Assembly: GCA_964653655.1 (NCBI GenBank)
Contig: CAZZHG010000004.1
Location: 1 to 64,000, forward strand
DNA: 64,000 nucleotides
Source of the DNA: CAZZHG01 sp964653655
Lineage (GTDB): Bacteria; Bdellovibrionota; FAC87; UBA2466
Direction: 5' to 3'
Shown here: piece by piece, positions 35,862 to 44,630 of the stretch
How positions within the stretch are numbered: the stretch's first letter is position 1
Layout: each line of letters begins with the position of its first letter
Program-made: the position numbers and the translations under genes
The notes under the pieces: generated by a model
Databases searched by the model: none
Told to the model about the DNA's origin: nothing
Seen by the model: only the letters and a program-made list of their open reading frames with translations

Positions 35862-37067
35862 GTGAAGCAACTCCTCCTTATATGTCTGCTTCTTTCCGCT
35901 GCGGCGCAGGCCTGTGACCTCGCGCAAGTGAAGACGAAGATGGATCTGTGGCGCCAGCCGGCGTGTCTTAGGGGCGCGAACCTCTGGCAAAAACTCGTGG
36001 ATGCCCGGGACGACGGCAACGCCATCGGACCCGGGCCCGTAGGGCCGCCTCACTCGTCTGAAAATTTTCAGCGGCTCGCCGAATGGGGAGCGAATTACGT
36101 CAACCTTTCCCACCCCGGTATCTACACGGAAAGCCCTCCGTACAAGCTGAATGAAAAAGTGGCGAAAAACTTGGACGCCCTGATCGAGGCCGCGGCCAAG
36201 GCGAATCTATTCGTGGTCATCAGCTACAGGACCGGTCCGGGACGTACCGAACAAGCGCTTTCCGCCGAGCCCAGAAGTTCAGATCACATGGTCTGGCAGA
36301 GCAAAGCCGCGCAAAACGCGTGGGTGGAAATGTGGAAGGCGACCGCCCGGCGATACAAGAACAGGCCGCACGTCGTGGGGTTCGACCTCATGGTGGAGCC
36401 GAACGCGAACGGAACCCTCTTCAAAATATACGACCCCGAGCCCTTCTTCGCGAAGTACGAAGGCACGCTCTACGATTGGAATCCCCTCGCGCGGAAGATC
36501 GGCAAAGCCGTGCGTACCCTCGACTCCGCGACTCCGATCCTGATCGGCGCTATGAACTGGAGCAGCGTCAGCTGGCTCAACACCTTGCCGAAGTTTTCGT
36601 TCGGCAACGTCGTTTACCTCGCTCATCACTACGAGCCTTTCGTCTACACCCACCAGGCCGCGCCCTTTCCGCGGGTTTATCCGGGGCTCTTCGACGCCAA
36701 TTACGACGGCAAGAACGACAACGTGAACAAGAGCTTCGTGCGCTCACTGCTGCAACCACTCTTCGATTTCAAGGCCGATCGCCAGGCGGTGGTTGCCGTG
36801 AACGAGTTCGGCCTGTCGCGCTGGCAGCCGGGCGCGGAACGCTATTTGAAAGACTTGTACGAGATCTTCGACGAAGGCGGAGTCTCCACCGCCATCTGGG
36901 AGTGGATGAGCGACTTCGAAGGAGTCGACTGGGACGACTTCAATTTCCGAAAGGGCGGCGATCCGAGAAATCACCTCGAAGTGCAGGGCTCTAGGTTGGA
37001 ACTGCAGATCCGAGCGGCCTGGGCGAAGAACCGGGCGCGCCCCGAGCTGGTCCGCGGCCGCTGGTAA
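35862..37067 (+). CDS. Exported GH5-like glycoside hydrolase
   Basis: The product is 401 residues from GTG 35862 with a signal peptide (cleavage near AAAQAC). A TIM-barrel retaining hydrolase is indicated by LRGANLWQK, the acid/base in GFDLMVEPNANG (E179), VVYLAHHYEPF and the nucleophile in VAVNEFGLSRW (E315), then AIWEWMSDF. The spacing fits GH5 (cellulase/mannanase clan A). It probably acts on the beta-linked polysaccharide made by the neighbouring locus. The last 77 bp overlap the convergent glycosyltransferase. Confidence 0.85.
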   Translation: MKQLLLICLLLSAAAQACDLAQVKTKMDLWRQPACLRGANLWQKLVDARDDGNAIGPGPVGPPHSSENFQRLAEWGANYVNLSHPGIYTESPPYKLNEKVAKNLDALIEAAAKANLFVVISYRTGPGRTEQALSAEPRSSDHMVWQSKAAQNAWVEMWKATARRYKNRPHVVGFDLMVEPNANGTLFKIYDPEPFFAKYEGTLYDWNPLARKIGKAVRTLDSATPILIGAMNWSSVSWLNTLPKFSFGNVVYLAHHYEPFVYTHQAAPFPRVYPGLFDANYDGKNDNVNKSFVRSLLQPLFDFKADRQAVVAVNEFGLSRWQPGAERYLKDLYEIFDEGGVSTAIWEWMSDFEGVDWDDFNFRKGGDPRNHLEVQGSRLELQIRAAWAKNRARPELVRGRW

Positions 37068-38244
37068 GCTCCCTCACAAGCGGCTCCACCGCTTCCCTCA
37101 CTACCGCGTCCATGTCGCAAAGCCCGCGGTTCTTCCGGTAGGCGCTCTCTCCCATGAGCGTGCTCTCTTCACTCGACGGCAAGCGCTCGAGAACCTCCAA
37201 GAAATCGCCCTTTCCGAAGCGAACGTAATCCTCACCGGCCTTCAAATCGAACCCACGCGTACCGAACTCCGTCGACAGAATGGGCATCCGCCGCACCAGG
37301 TACTCGAACATTTTCACGTTCGTGCCCGACCCGCTCACGACGGGATTGATGGCGTAGTCGGCCGCAGGAAAGAACGGTTTGGTGTCGGGAACGAAACCAG
37401 TGGTGACGAGCCTCCCTTCCTGGTGGGCCTCCTCGGCCACGGAACCCACCACGAGAAAAGTTACCCCGAGCTCGGTCAGCCGCGCGCGGTGAGCCCGCTC
37501 GAAGACTCTCAGAAACTCGAACCCCTCGCGGTTGGGTCCCCATTTGCTCGCAAGGTAAAGAATGACTTTATCGTCCGCCCCGATTCCCAAAGACTTTCGC
37601 AGATAGCTCCGTTTTTCGGCGGAAACAGCCTCCACGCTTCCAAGATCGAGAGCGTTCGGAACACTCACGACTTTCAGACGACCCCGCCCCTCGGCCTCGT
37701 AGTAGCGCCGATCGTCGGGGCCGCAGGCGAAGACCGCATCCGCGCTCGCGGCCGCGCGGCTTTCCACGTGCCGGACGAGTGCTTTCAAAATCCGATTGCG
37801 AAGGCGGCCCTTGCCGAACTCGACATCGCCTTCCACGTTCTGGCTGTTGATGATTCGGGGCCGGAAACCGGCGAAGCGCAGGTAAGGATAGGGAAAGGGC
37901 AGGTCTATGACGACGATATCGGACTCATTCATGCGTTCCCGCAGAGCCTCGGGGCAACTCGCGGGAACCGACATCCAAAGATTAGGAAGATTCAGGCGGT
38001 ACGTCAGAAACTGCAGGAGGCCCCGGAAAAACGAACGATCGACGTACTCGGTGAGACCGAGAGCGATGGTTTGTTCGGAGGACGGGACGCGGGCGAGATA
38101 GTCCGCCTTTCGCCCCGTGAAACTGTAGATCGAAACCTCGTGCCCCGCCCGCGCGAGGCTTCTGGCGAGATTGCCGCACCGAAGTTGCCCGCCGCTCTGG
38201 GCGGGAAAGATCTGAATCCCCGAAATAATGAGGATGCGTTTCAT
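36991..38244 (-). CDS. Glycosyltransferase family 4-like protein
   Basis: The product is 417 residues from ATG 38244. The GT-B fold is shown by the N-terminal RILIISGIQIFPAQSGGQLR and the C-terminal VILYLASKWGPNREG, FLVVGSV, TGFVPDTKPFFPAADYAINPVVSGSGTNVKMFEYL, where the Glu of the GT4 motif is kept. The start overlaps the end of the GT2 gene by 4 bp. It should add a sugar to the lipid-linked repeat unit in the cytoplasm. The 3' end overlaps the convergent GH5-like gene by 77 bp; the Pro/Gly-rich C-terminal tail is coded there. Confidence 0.88.
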   Translation of the reverse strand: MKRILIISGIQIFPAQSGGQLRCGNLARSLARAGHEVSIYSFTGRKADYLARVPSSEQTIALGLTEYVDRSFFRGLLQFLTYRLNLPNLWMSVPASCPEALRERMNESDIVVIDLPFPYPYLRFAGFRPRIINSQNVEGDVEFGKGRLRNRILKALVRHVESRAAASADAVFACGPDDRRYYEAEGRGRLKVVSVPNALDLGSVEAVSAEKRSYLRKSLGIGADDKVILYLASKWGPNREGFEFLRVFERAHRARLTELGVTFLVVGSVAEEAHQEGRLVTTGFVPDTKPFFPAADYAINPVVSGSGTNVKMFEYLVRRMPILSTEFGTRGFDLKAGEDYVRFGKGDFLEVLERLPSSEESTLMGESAYRKNRGLCDMDAVVREAVEPLVRELTSGRGPARGAPGSSPRPLGSAVPT

Positions 38245-39437
38245 GCCGCCGATTTCCCGTGCTGGGTGCGGATCCACTTGATGTCCGGCCGGCGCAGCTG
38301 AAGAAAGAGCGCCGCCCAGGCGCGCCAGGCGATGAAGAGAGGGCCTCCGGCGAGCGCGGCGAACGCGGAGAGCGGCGCGCCCGCAAGACAAAGGCCAAGA
38401 AAAGGATAGGCGACGAGAAGCACGTTGAAGATCGCCCAGCCCAGGAGTCCCGGAGCGTCGAGTCCCGCTGCTTTTAAACTAATCAAGACAACAAGGCCCA
38501 AGGCGCTGACTGCCGCCAACGTCGAAAAGGTGGGCAGGTAGGATTCCAGCGCGGCATCGAACAAGACGGGGCTGCGCTTATCCAGCGCCGCCCGAAGGAG
38601 TTTCCCGCGAAAGCTTTCGGCGACGTCTTTTGCGCCTTTCATCCAGCGCAGCCGTTGCACCTTCGCCTGTTTCCACGTCGGCGGAGCTTCTCCCCGAGCC
38701 GTGGCCTCTCCCGCGTAAGCGATGGAATGCCCGGCGAGGAGCAACTTTTGCCGCAGCTGATAGTCCTCCGTGAGGCCCTCGCCCCAACCGACGGCCTTAA
38801 GCACGTCGGCCCGCAGACAAATCGCATCGCCCATGTTCTTGGCGGAAAGCCCAAGAATCGTGCGGCCGAAATTGTGAAACTCGTTGTCGATGAGAAACTT
38901 CGCGTGGGTGAGCGCGGGAAACCAACCGGCTTCGGGATTTCCGATCACATGCTGCCCCTGAACGACCGCGTGCCCCCGGCGCAAGGCGGTATCCATGATC
39001 CGCAGAAAACCACTGGAAACGACGGTATCCGCGTCGAATACCACGACGGCGTCATATTGGTTGGTTTCCAGCACTCGCTGAAAGAGCCACGACAGTGCCG
39101 CTCCCTTTCCACCGCGTGGGCCGGTATCACGGCGATGGGCGAAAGCCCCCGCTGCTTCGGCAAGGTCCGCGGTTTTGTCGGAGCAGTGATCCGCGACCAC
39201 GTGGATGTCGTAAAGCGGCGACGGGTAATCGAGGGATCTCAGCGCCCGAACTGTTTCCGCGATGACCGCCTCTTCGTCGTGGGCGGCAATCGTGATCGCG
39301 AAACGGCGCGCCGGTCTTCCGGCGTGGGCGCGACGAGGACTGCGGAAGCGGCCGACCAACGCCCCGAACGCCAGCAAATACCAATAAGATAGTGAAAGCG
39401 AAAGAAGGACCAGGATTAGAGCCGAGACTATGGCCAT
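38241..39437 (-). CDS. Membrane glycosyltransferase family 2
   Basis: The product is 398 residues. One N-terminal TM (about 5-27), then a GT-A domain with ITIAAHDEEAVIAETV, the DxD motif in VVFDADTVV, GLTEDYQLRQKLL and QRLRWMKG (the Q-x-x-RW of processive beta-glycosyltransferases). Two or three C-terminal TMs follow. Such enzymes polymerise or transfer beta-linked sugars at the membrane. It lies between two GT4 genes in one minus-strand unit. Confidence 0.92.
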   Translation of the reverse strand: MAIVSALILVLLSLSLSYWYLLAFGALVGRFRSPRRAHAGRPARRFAITIAAHDEEAVIAETVRALRSLDYPSPLYDIHVVADHCSDKTADLAEAAGAFAHRRDTGPRGGKGAALSWLFQRVLETNQYDAVVVFDADTVVSSGFLRIMDTALRRGHAVVQGQHVIGNPEAGWFPALTHAKFLIDNEFHNFGRTILGLSAKNMGDAICLRADVLKAVGWGEGLTEDYQLRQKLLLAGHSIAYAGEATARGEAPPTWKQAKVQRLRWMKGAKDVAESFRGKLLRAALDKRSPVLFDAALESYLPTFSTLAAVSALGLVVLISLKAAGLDAPGLLGWAIFNVLLVAYPFLGLCLAGAPLSAFAALAGGPLFIAWRAWAALFLQLRRPDIKWIRTQHGKSAA

Positions 39438-39458
39438 GTCGTTCCCCCGAGCCTCGCT

Positions 39459-40556
39459 CTATGCATAAACGCGGCCATAGCCGGAGATCATTTTTTCCAG
39501 GGAAAACCTTTCGCGGACGTCCCGTTTCGCCTGCGCCGCGACATCGCGGTACGCCGAGGGGTTCAAGTGAATCCGCCTCAGCTGCTGATAAAGAGAAAGC
39601 TCGTCGAGGCTGAAGAACAAAATGCCCTGCTTCGAAACCTGGCGATGGGGGGCGATGTCACTGCAAACGCAAAGCAGGCCGGAAGCCATGGCCTCGAGAA
39701 CCGCGACCGGATGGCCCTCGCTCTTCGAAGCCGAAACGAAGATGTCGCCTTTTTGCAAAATCGGTCTCACGTCCTCTTGGAAGCCGGCGAAAAACACTTC
39801 GTTCTCGAGGCTATGCTCCTTCACGAAGGCTTGCACGATCGCCTCTTGCTCGGGCGTTCCCGCCCCCGCGTGGTGCAACTCGAACGGGATCTTCGCCCGC
39901 TTCAATTTCAAGCAGGTGCGAAGGACATGGATAAGATTTTTCTCCGGCGAAATCCGAGAAACGTTCACGAGCCGTAACTTAGGAGTGAGAGCGGAAAGCG
40001 GCCGATCGAATTTTTCGAGATCGAGACCGTTCGACACCGTCACGATTTTCCGACGAGAAAGCGGACAGAGGAATCTCAAAGTATCGGTCACATAGTCCGA
40101 GACGCCGATGATGCGCGTGTAGAAGAGCGCGGCGAAACGGAAGAACCAAACGTATCTCCGTTTCTGCAAAAAATCGTGAAGCGTGTGGTGCGTGTGCACC
40201 AGCTTCAGCTTCGGGAAGCGAACCTTGAGCGCGACGGCGTACTCCGTGGGGCCGAAATCGTGAGTGTGAATGACGTCCAACTTCTGTTCCTTCACCAAGC
40301 GAATGAGCTCGGCGAGCAGCTTGAAATCGTAACCCTTGCCCTTGTCGTAAGTGTGGACGGGAACCCCGTGCTCGGCGAGCTGGGCGCCGATGCCGGCGAG
40401 TTTCGGAGTGTGGTAGGTGAAAAAGGAAAGAGATTGGGACTCCGACGGAGTATGAAGGGCGAGCTGCTCGAGCAAGCGCTCGATGCCCCCTTGATACAGA
40501 TGTTCGACTAAATGTAGGACTCGAACCAAACCGCCCCCCGGATCACTCTCTAGCAT
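39459..40556 (-). CDS. Glycosyltransferase family 4
   Basis: The product is 365 residues from ATG 40556; an open extension upstream has no support. GT-B marks are VLHLVEHLYQGGIERLLEQLA, VIHTHDFGPTEYA, GVSDYVTDTL, VNVSRISPEKN and SASKSEGHPVAVLEAMASG (acid-x7-E motif). It is the first gene of the three-gene minus-strand glycosyltransferase group, 21 bp before the GT2 gene. No membrane segment is seen. Confidence 0.93.
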   Translation of the reverse strand: MLESDPGGGLVRVLHLVEHLYQGGIERLLEQLALHTPSESQSLSFFTYHTPKLAGIGAQLAEHGVPVHTYDKGKGYDFKLLAELIRLVKEQKLDVIHTHDFGPTEYAVALKVRFPKLKLVHTHHTLHDFLQKRRYVWFFRFAALFYTRIIGVSDYVTDTLRFLCPLSRRKIVTVSNGLDLEKFDRPLSALTPKLRLVNVSRISPEKNLIHVLRTCLKLKRAKIPFELHHAGAGTPEQEAIVQAFVKEHSLENEVFFAGFQEDVRPILQKGDIFVSASKSEGHPVAVLEAMASGLLCVCSDIAPHRQVSKQGILFFSLDELSLYQQLRRIHLNPSAYRDVAAQAKRDVRERFSLEKMISGYGRVYA

Positions 40557-40818
40557 AAACCGAGTTCCTGCGGTTGAGCCAAATTGCCTCTGATTTCCAT
40601 CGGTAAAATCTTCTCGCCAAAGTGGTGTCAAAATGCGGAGTCAGCCGTTCTTTGTGCGGAGCGGTCCACAAAAGTCTCCCGCTTCCGGCCCGCCTCGAAG
40701 CTAAATCCCGATATTGTTCTTCCGCATCGAGTCGTGGCCCTGGGTTTGCAATCTTCGATACCGGCGCCAAAAAACGTTTTGGGGTTTACCGATTTTCAGA
40801 CACAAGGAGTTCGAGTCG

Positions 40819-41910
40819 ATGAAACTCAATCTTAGTTATCCAAAATATGCGTTCTGGCTTTGGACAATCCTCGGAAGCCTCACTGCTCAGGCTGTCCCGC
40901 TAAAAGTAGTGCCCAATGCCTCGGGCGGCATCTACCAAGGTGCTTTCCCGGATCTCACCTCTCCCCTTCCGGTCTTTTTCGAAAGTTACAAAATCAATCA
41001 GCTCGAAACGAAGCTCGTGAAACCGCTGGCCTGGGTCCAGGTCCAGGACGACTTCGCCGACGGCATCTTCTTTCCCTGGGAGGCGGCGGAGTTCATCGGG
41101 AACCTCTCCAAGATTCCCTACATCCGCATGATGCCGATGTCGCGAAGGCAGCAGAACACGGGAGCCGATCCGATCTACTCGCTCCGCAACATCATCCGCG
41201 GGGATTTCGATTTCGACCTTCGGGAATACGCCCGGCAGGCGAAGGCGTTCGGATATCCGCTCATCATCGAGTTCGCTCCCGAGGCGAACGGCCGGTGGTA
41301 CCCGTGGAACGGACTGTGGAACGGCGGCGGCACGACCAACGGTTACGGCGATCCGAATGTTCCGGACGGCCCGGAGCGCTTCCGCGATGCCTACCGGCAC
41401 GTGGTCGACCTCTTCAACTTCGAAGGCGCCGATAACGTCACGTGGGTATTCCACGTCGACGCTCAGGCGAAGCCGGTCGCCCCTTGGAACACGATGGCCG
41501 AGTACTATCCCGGCGACGACTACGTCGACTGGATCGGGATCAGCGTCTTCGGTGCCCAATCGGTGTGGGACTACTGGAGCAGCTTCAGCGAAGTGCTTGA
41601 TCCGGTATACGCCGAGCTGGCCGCGCTTTCCGTCGACAAACCGCTCTCCATCGCGGAGTTCGGCGTCATCGAGGATCCGAACGATCCGAACCGCAAGGCC
41701 AACTGGCTACGGGAAGCGATGACCATCATCCGCGACGGCCGCTACCCGCGGGTTCAGGCCATCAGCTACTGGCACGAGCACGCTTGGTTGCCGACCAACG
41801 ACAACAACCTGAGGCTCGACTCGAGCCCTCAGGCGCTGCGCGCCTACAACAACCTGCTCGCGGATCCGATCTTTCTCGGCGTGGCCGACGTAACTTGGCC
41901 CACGGAATGA
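40819..41910 (+). CDS. Exported GH26-like endo-beta-mannanase family protein (copy 1)
   Basis: The product is 363 residues from ATG 40819, with AAGGAG upstream. The signal peptide ends near LTAQAVP. GH26 marks are IIEFAPEANGRWYPWNG with acid/base E155, and LSIAEFGVIED with nucleophile E280. WVFHVDAQ and AISYWHEHAW also fit. It is predicted to cleave internal beta-mannosidic or related beta-glycan links in the periplasm or outside. A paralogue follows after a terminator, so this is a tandem duplication in which both copies keep their glutamates. Confidence 0.88.
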   Translation: MKLNLSYPKYAFWLWTILGSLTAQAVPLKVVPNASGGIYQGAFPDLTSPLPVFFESYKINQLETKLVKPLAWVQVQDDFADGIFFPWEAAEFIGNLSKIPYIRMMPMSRRQQNTGADPIYSLRNIIRGDFDFDLREYARQAKAFGYPLIIEFAPEANGRWYPWNGLWNGGGTTNGYGDPNVPDGPERFRDAYRHVVDLFNFEGADNVTWVFHVDAQAKPVAPWNTMAEYYPGDDYVDWIGISVFGAQSVWDYWSSFSEVLDPVYAELAALSVDKPLSIAEFGVIEDPNDPNRKANWLREAMTIIRDGRYPRVQAISYWHEHAWLPTNDNNLRLDSSPQALRAYNNLLADPIFLGVADVTWPTE

Positions 41911-41920
41911 ATACAAAATA

Positions 41921-41960
41921 GGTCGGGGCCTCCTTTCGGGGGCCCCGGCCGCGCTTTTTC
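41921..41960 (+). terminator. Terminator between the two GH26-like genes
   Basis: GGTCGGGGCC pairs with GGCCCCGGCC (one wobble), with further pairing inside the loop, followed by GCGCTTTTTC. It suggests that the two paralogues are, at least partly, transcribed separately. Confidence 0.8.
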
Positions 41961-41977
41961 AAATGGGGGAGGCACAA

Positions 41978-43153
41978 ATGAGCTCACGCATGAAGGATGT
42001 CACCTGGCGACTTTTTCTTGTCGGAGTCATTACGACACTGGTAGGTGGAGGCTGCGCCAAATCGAATCCTCCGCAGACACAGCGTCTGGTCCCGCCGGCC
42101 CCCACTAAATTCTCTCTCCGCGAAAACGTTTTGAATCCTCCCGAAGTCGGCATCTACCACGGCGCTTTTCCCGACATTCAGTTCGATCGTGGCGCGATTA
42201 CGAGCAGCATCTCCGCGATGGAGCGTTTGGCCGAAAAGAACCTCGCTTGGGTTCAATACGAGAACGACTGGTCGAAAACGACCGAGTTTCCTTGGGTAGT
42301 GGTTCAATCCATCGCTTCGAGCAACCGGTTGCCTTACATCCGCATTCTCCCTAGAAGCCGCCCGGAGCAGAATTTGGGCCAGGACCCGGTTTATTCCATG
42401 GACAATTTCCTCGCCGGGTACTTCGACGACACCCTGCGGGACTGGGCGCGCATGGCGAAAGCCTCGAACACCAAGCTCGTGGTGGAGTTCGCCCCCGAAG
42501 TGAACGGCAGCTGGTACCCCTGGAACGGGGCATGGAACGGAGGGGCGGAAACCGGCGGCTACGGCGACCCGAAACTCGCCGACGGCCCCGAGCGCTTCCG
42601 CGACGTATACCGCCGGGTGATCGATATTTTCCGCCAGGCCGGCAACGACAAGATCACTTGGATCTTCCACGTTGATTCCCAGCCGCAACCGAAGGAGGCG
42701 TGGAATGCGATGGCCAATTACTTCCCCGGAGACGATTACATCGACTGGATCGGTGTCAGCGCTTTCGGCGCTCAGCAGCCGGGCGATTACTGGGAAAGCT
42801 TCTCCGACGTACTCGACGGGACCTACAACGAGCTGGTCGCTATCTCTCCGCTCAAGCCCGTGGCCGTCGTCGAGTTCGGTGTCATCGAGAAACCCGGCGA
42901 TCCGACGGCGAAGGCCACATGGATCAAAGAAGCTTTGGAGAGTCTGAAGACCGGCTGGTTCCCCCACGTGAAAGCCATCAGCTATTGGCACGAGCGTTCG
43001 GTCGGAATGAGCCCCGCGTTCTCGCTCCGCATCGACACCAGCGCCGCCGCGCTAGGCGCCTACCGTGCGGGAGTGGCGGGAGACTTCTTCGCGACGGAGG
43101 CGAAGTTCACTCCGGTCGGCGACGACGTAATCCGCCGGTCAGTTTCGCCTTGA
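41978..43153 (+). CDS. GH26-like lipoprotein (copy 2)
   Basis: The product is 391 residues from ATG 41978, with GGGGAGG upstream. A lipobox is seen (TTLVGGGC), so this copy should be membrane-anchored whereas copy 1 is soluble. Catalytic residues are E174 in EFAPEVNGSWYPW and E299 in AVVEFGVIEK; the 125-residue spacing equals that of copy 1. The two are similar along their whole length. Its last 47 bp overlap the convergent flippase gene. Confidence 0.88.
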   Translation: MSSRMKDVTWRLFLVGVITTLVGGGCAKSNPPQTQRLVPPAPTKFSLRENVLNPPEVGIYHGAFPDIQFDRGAITSSISAMERLAEKNLAWVQYENDWSKTTEFPWVVVQSIASSNRLPYIRILPRSRPEQNLGQDPVYSMDNFLAGYFDDTLRDWARMAKASNTKLVVEFAPEVNGSWYPWNGAWNGGAETGGYGDPKLADGPERFRDVYRRVIDIFRQAGNDKITWIFHVDSQPQPKEAWNAMANYFPGDDYIDWIGVSAFGAQQPGDYWESFSDVLDGTYNELVAISPLKPVAVVEFGVIEKPGDPTAKATWIKEALESLKTGWFPHVKAISYWHERSVGMSPAFSLRIDTSAAALGAYRAGVAGDFFATEAKFTPVGDDVIRRSVSP

Positions 43154-44606
43154 GATAGGCGGTCTCGTCTTCTTTGATCAGCCCGGTCGGAACACAGGCG
43201 GCAAATACCAGCGCCGTGTACCCGGCCGCGCTGATCGCAAGCAGCCAAAAGAGATTTTCGATTCTTCCGTCTAGACCGAACCAGAGTCCCGCGGCGATCG
43301 CCGTACTCACCGCCGCGATTCCCGCAATCTGTCCCCAGGGCAGATAATCCCGCCACGAAAGGGCCATGAGTTTACGGGCCGCCGCCGAGTAGAGAACCAG
43401 CGTGAACAAATCCGAGACCAATTTTCCGACGAGAGCGCCCATCGGTCCGAACTGCAGCGCCCCTCCGATGACGAGCGCTATCGTATAGACCGCCGCCCAT
43501 CCCTGAAGTTTCAGCACGAGCCCCGTGCGGGCGAACACCCGGAAAAGGATCTCCGGCGAAAAACCGGTAAGTAAGAGCGTAAGCGTGAAAACCTGAAAGT
43601 AGCGCGCGCTTTCGAAGTACGTCTCCGAAAAGAGAAACGTGATGACGGGTACTGCGAAAAAGAACAGGTAAACCGCTATCGGAATCTGAAAGAGCGAAAT
43701 CTTCCGTATCGTCGAATGCCAAAGCTGCTTCACCTTCGGGGCATTCTGCAACCGGCGCGCTTCGACCATCTCGAAGGACATGAGATCGGTCATTGTGTTC
43801 GAAACACTTCCGATCAGCGGGACTTCGAAGCAGCCGACCGCGTAGATCGTGAACTCACGCACGGGAAAAAGAGCCGAGATGACGAACTTGTCGAGTTTCA
43901 GCGCCGCCCCGATGAGATTTTTCATTCCCTGCGGGAGCCCGAAACGGACCTGCTCGCCTAGATGGCGCTGGGCGATGGCGCGCGCCTGCGCACGGGGGAG
44001 CCGAGTCGCCCGCACTCGACCGACGTTGAAAGCAAAGAGCGCCGCGAACTTCGCGAAGGCAAGGACCGCAAGCCCCAGAAACACGGCTTCCAGCGAGTGG
44101 AAGAAATAGAATCCCCCGACGATAACCCCGGCTTTTACCGCTTCGTAGGCGACGCTAAGGATTATCGCGCTCTTTATCTCGTCGAGAACCGTCAGATAGT
44201 GCTCGAAATGCTGGGCGGGAATCGAGAAGAGTACGAACAGAGCGAAGAGCGGAAAGACATCGGCGAGCGCAGGATTGTGAAACCACTCGGAGATGGGCTG
44301 GCGGAAGGCCACGAGGCAGAAGCCGAACACGGTCGCCAGCGCCGTATCGAAGCGCATCGCATTGAAGGAAAAGATCCCCTCTTTCCCCGGGTATGTCTTG
44401 ATGAAATAGAATAGCCCGTTGTCCATTCCCATGTGCCCGATGCCCATCAGGAACAGATAAATCAGAATCAGTTGCTTGTAAGAGCCGTAGGCCTCGACCG
44501 TGAGATACCGGCTGAGAAAGACGGGAACGAGAAAGCCCGCCACGACCACCGCGAGGTGGCCTATGGAGAGAAGAACTGTCTTTTCGAAGTGAGCTTTGTC
44601 CGACAT
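43107..44606 (-). CDS. Polysaccharide flippase (Wzx/MATE-like)
   Basis: The product is 499 residues from ATG 44606, two codons inside a GTG at 44612. About twelve to fourteen membrane segments are seen, with the oligosaccharide flippase pattern at the N-terminus (VPVFLSRYLTVEAYGSYKQL). It should move the undecaprenyl-linked repeat unit to the periplasmic face. It is transcribed away from the main operon and separated from it by the four-helix-bundle element. Confidence 0.9.
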   Translation of the reverse strand: MSDKAHFEKTVLLSIGHLAVVVAGFLVPVFLSRYLTVEAYGSYKQLILIYLFLMGIGHMGMDNGLFYFIKTYPGKEGIFSFNAMRFDTALATVFGFCLVAFRQPISEWFHNPALADVFPLFALFVLFSIPAQHFEHYLTVLDEIKSAIILSVAYEAVKAGVIVGGFYFFHSLEAVFLGLAVLAFAKFAALFAFNVGRVRATRLPRAQARAIAQRHLGEQVRFGLPQGMKNLIGAALKLDKFVISALFPVREFTIYAVGCFEVPLIGSVSNTMTDLMSFEMVEARRLQNAPKVKQLWHSTIRKISLFQIPIAVYLFFFAVPVITFLFSETYFESARYFQVFTLTLLLTGFSPEILFRVFARTGLVLKLQGWAAVYTIALVIGGALQFGPMGALVGKLVSDLFTLVLYSAAARKLMALSWRDYLPWGQIAGIAAVSTAIAAGLWFGLDGRIENLFWLLAISAAGYTALVFAACVPTGLIKEDETAYLKAKLTGGLRRRRPE

Positions 44607-44630
44607 GCCCACGAGAAAGCTAAAGGTTTA

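Noticed and set aside
40557..40818. Possible small gene in the spacer between the GT4 and GH26-like genes
   Set aside because: Frames here lack ribosome-binding sites and plausible protein composition; I see only promoter space.
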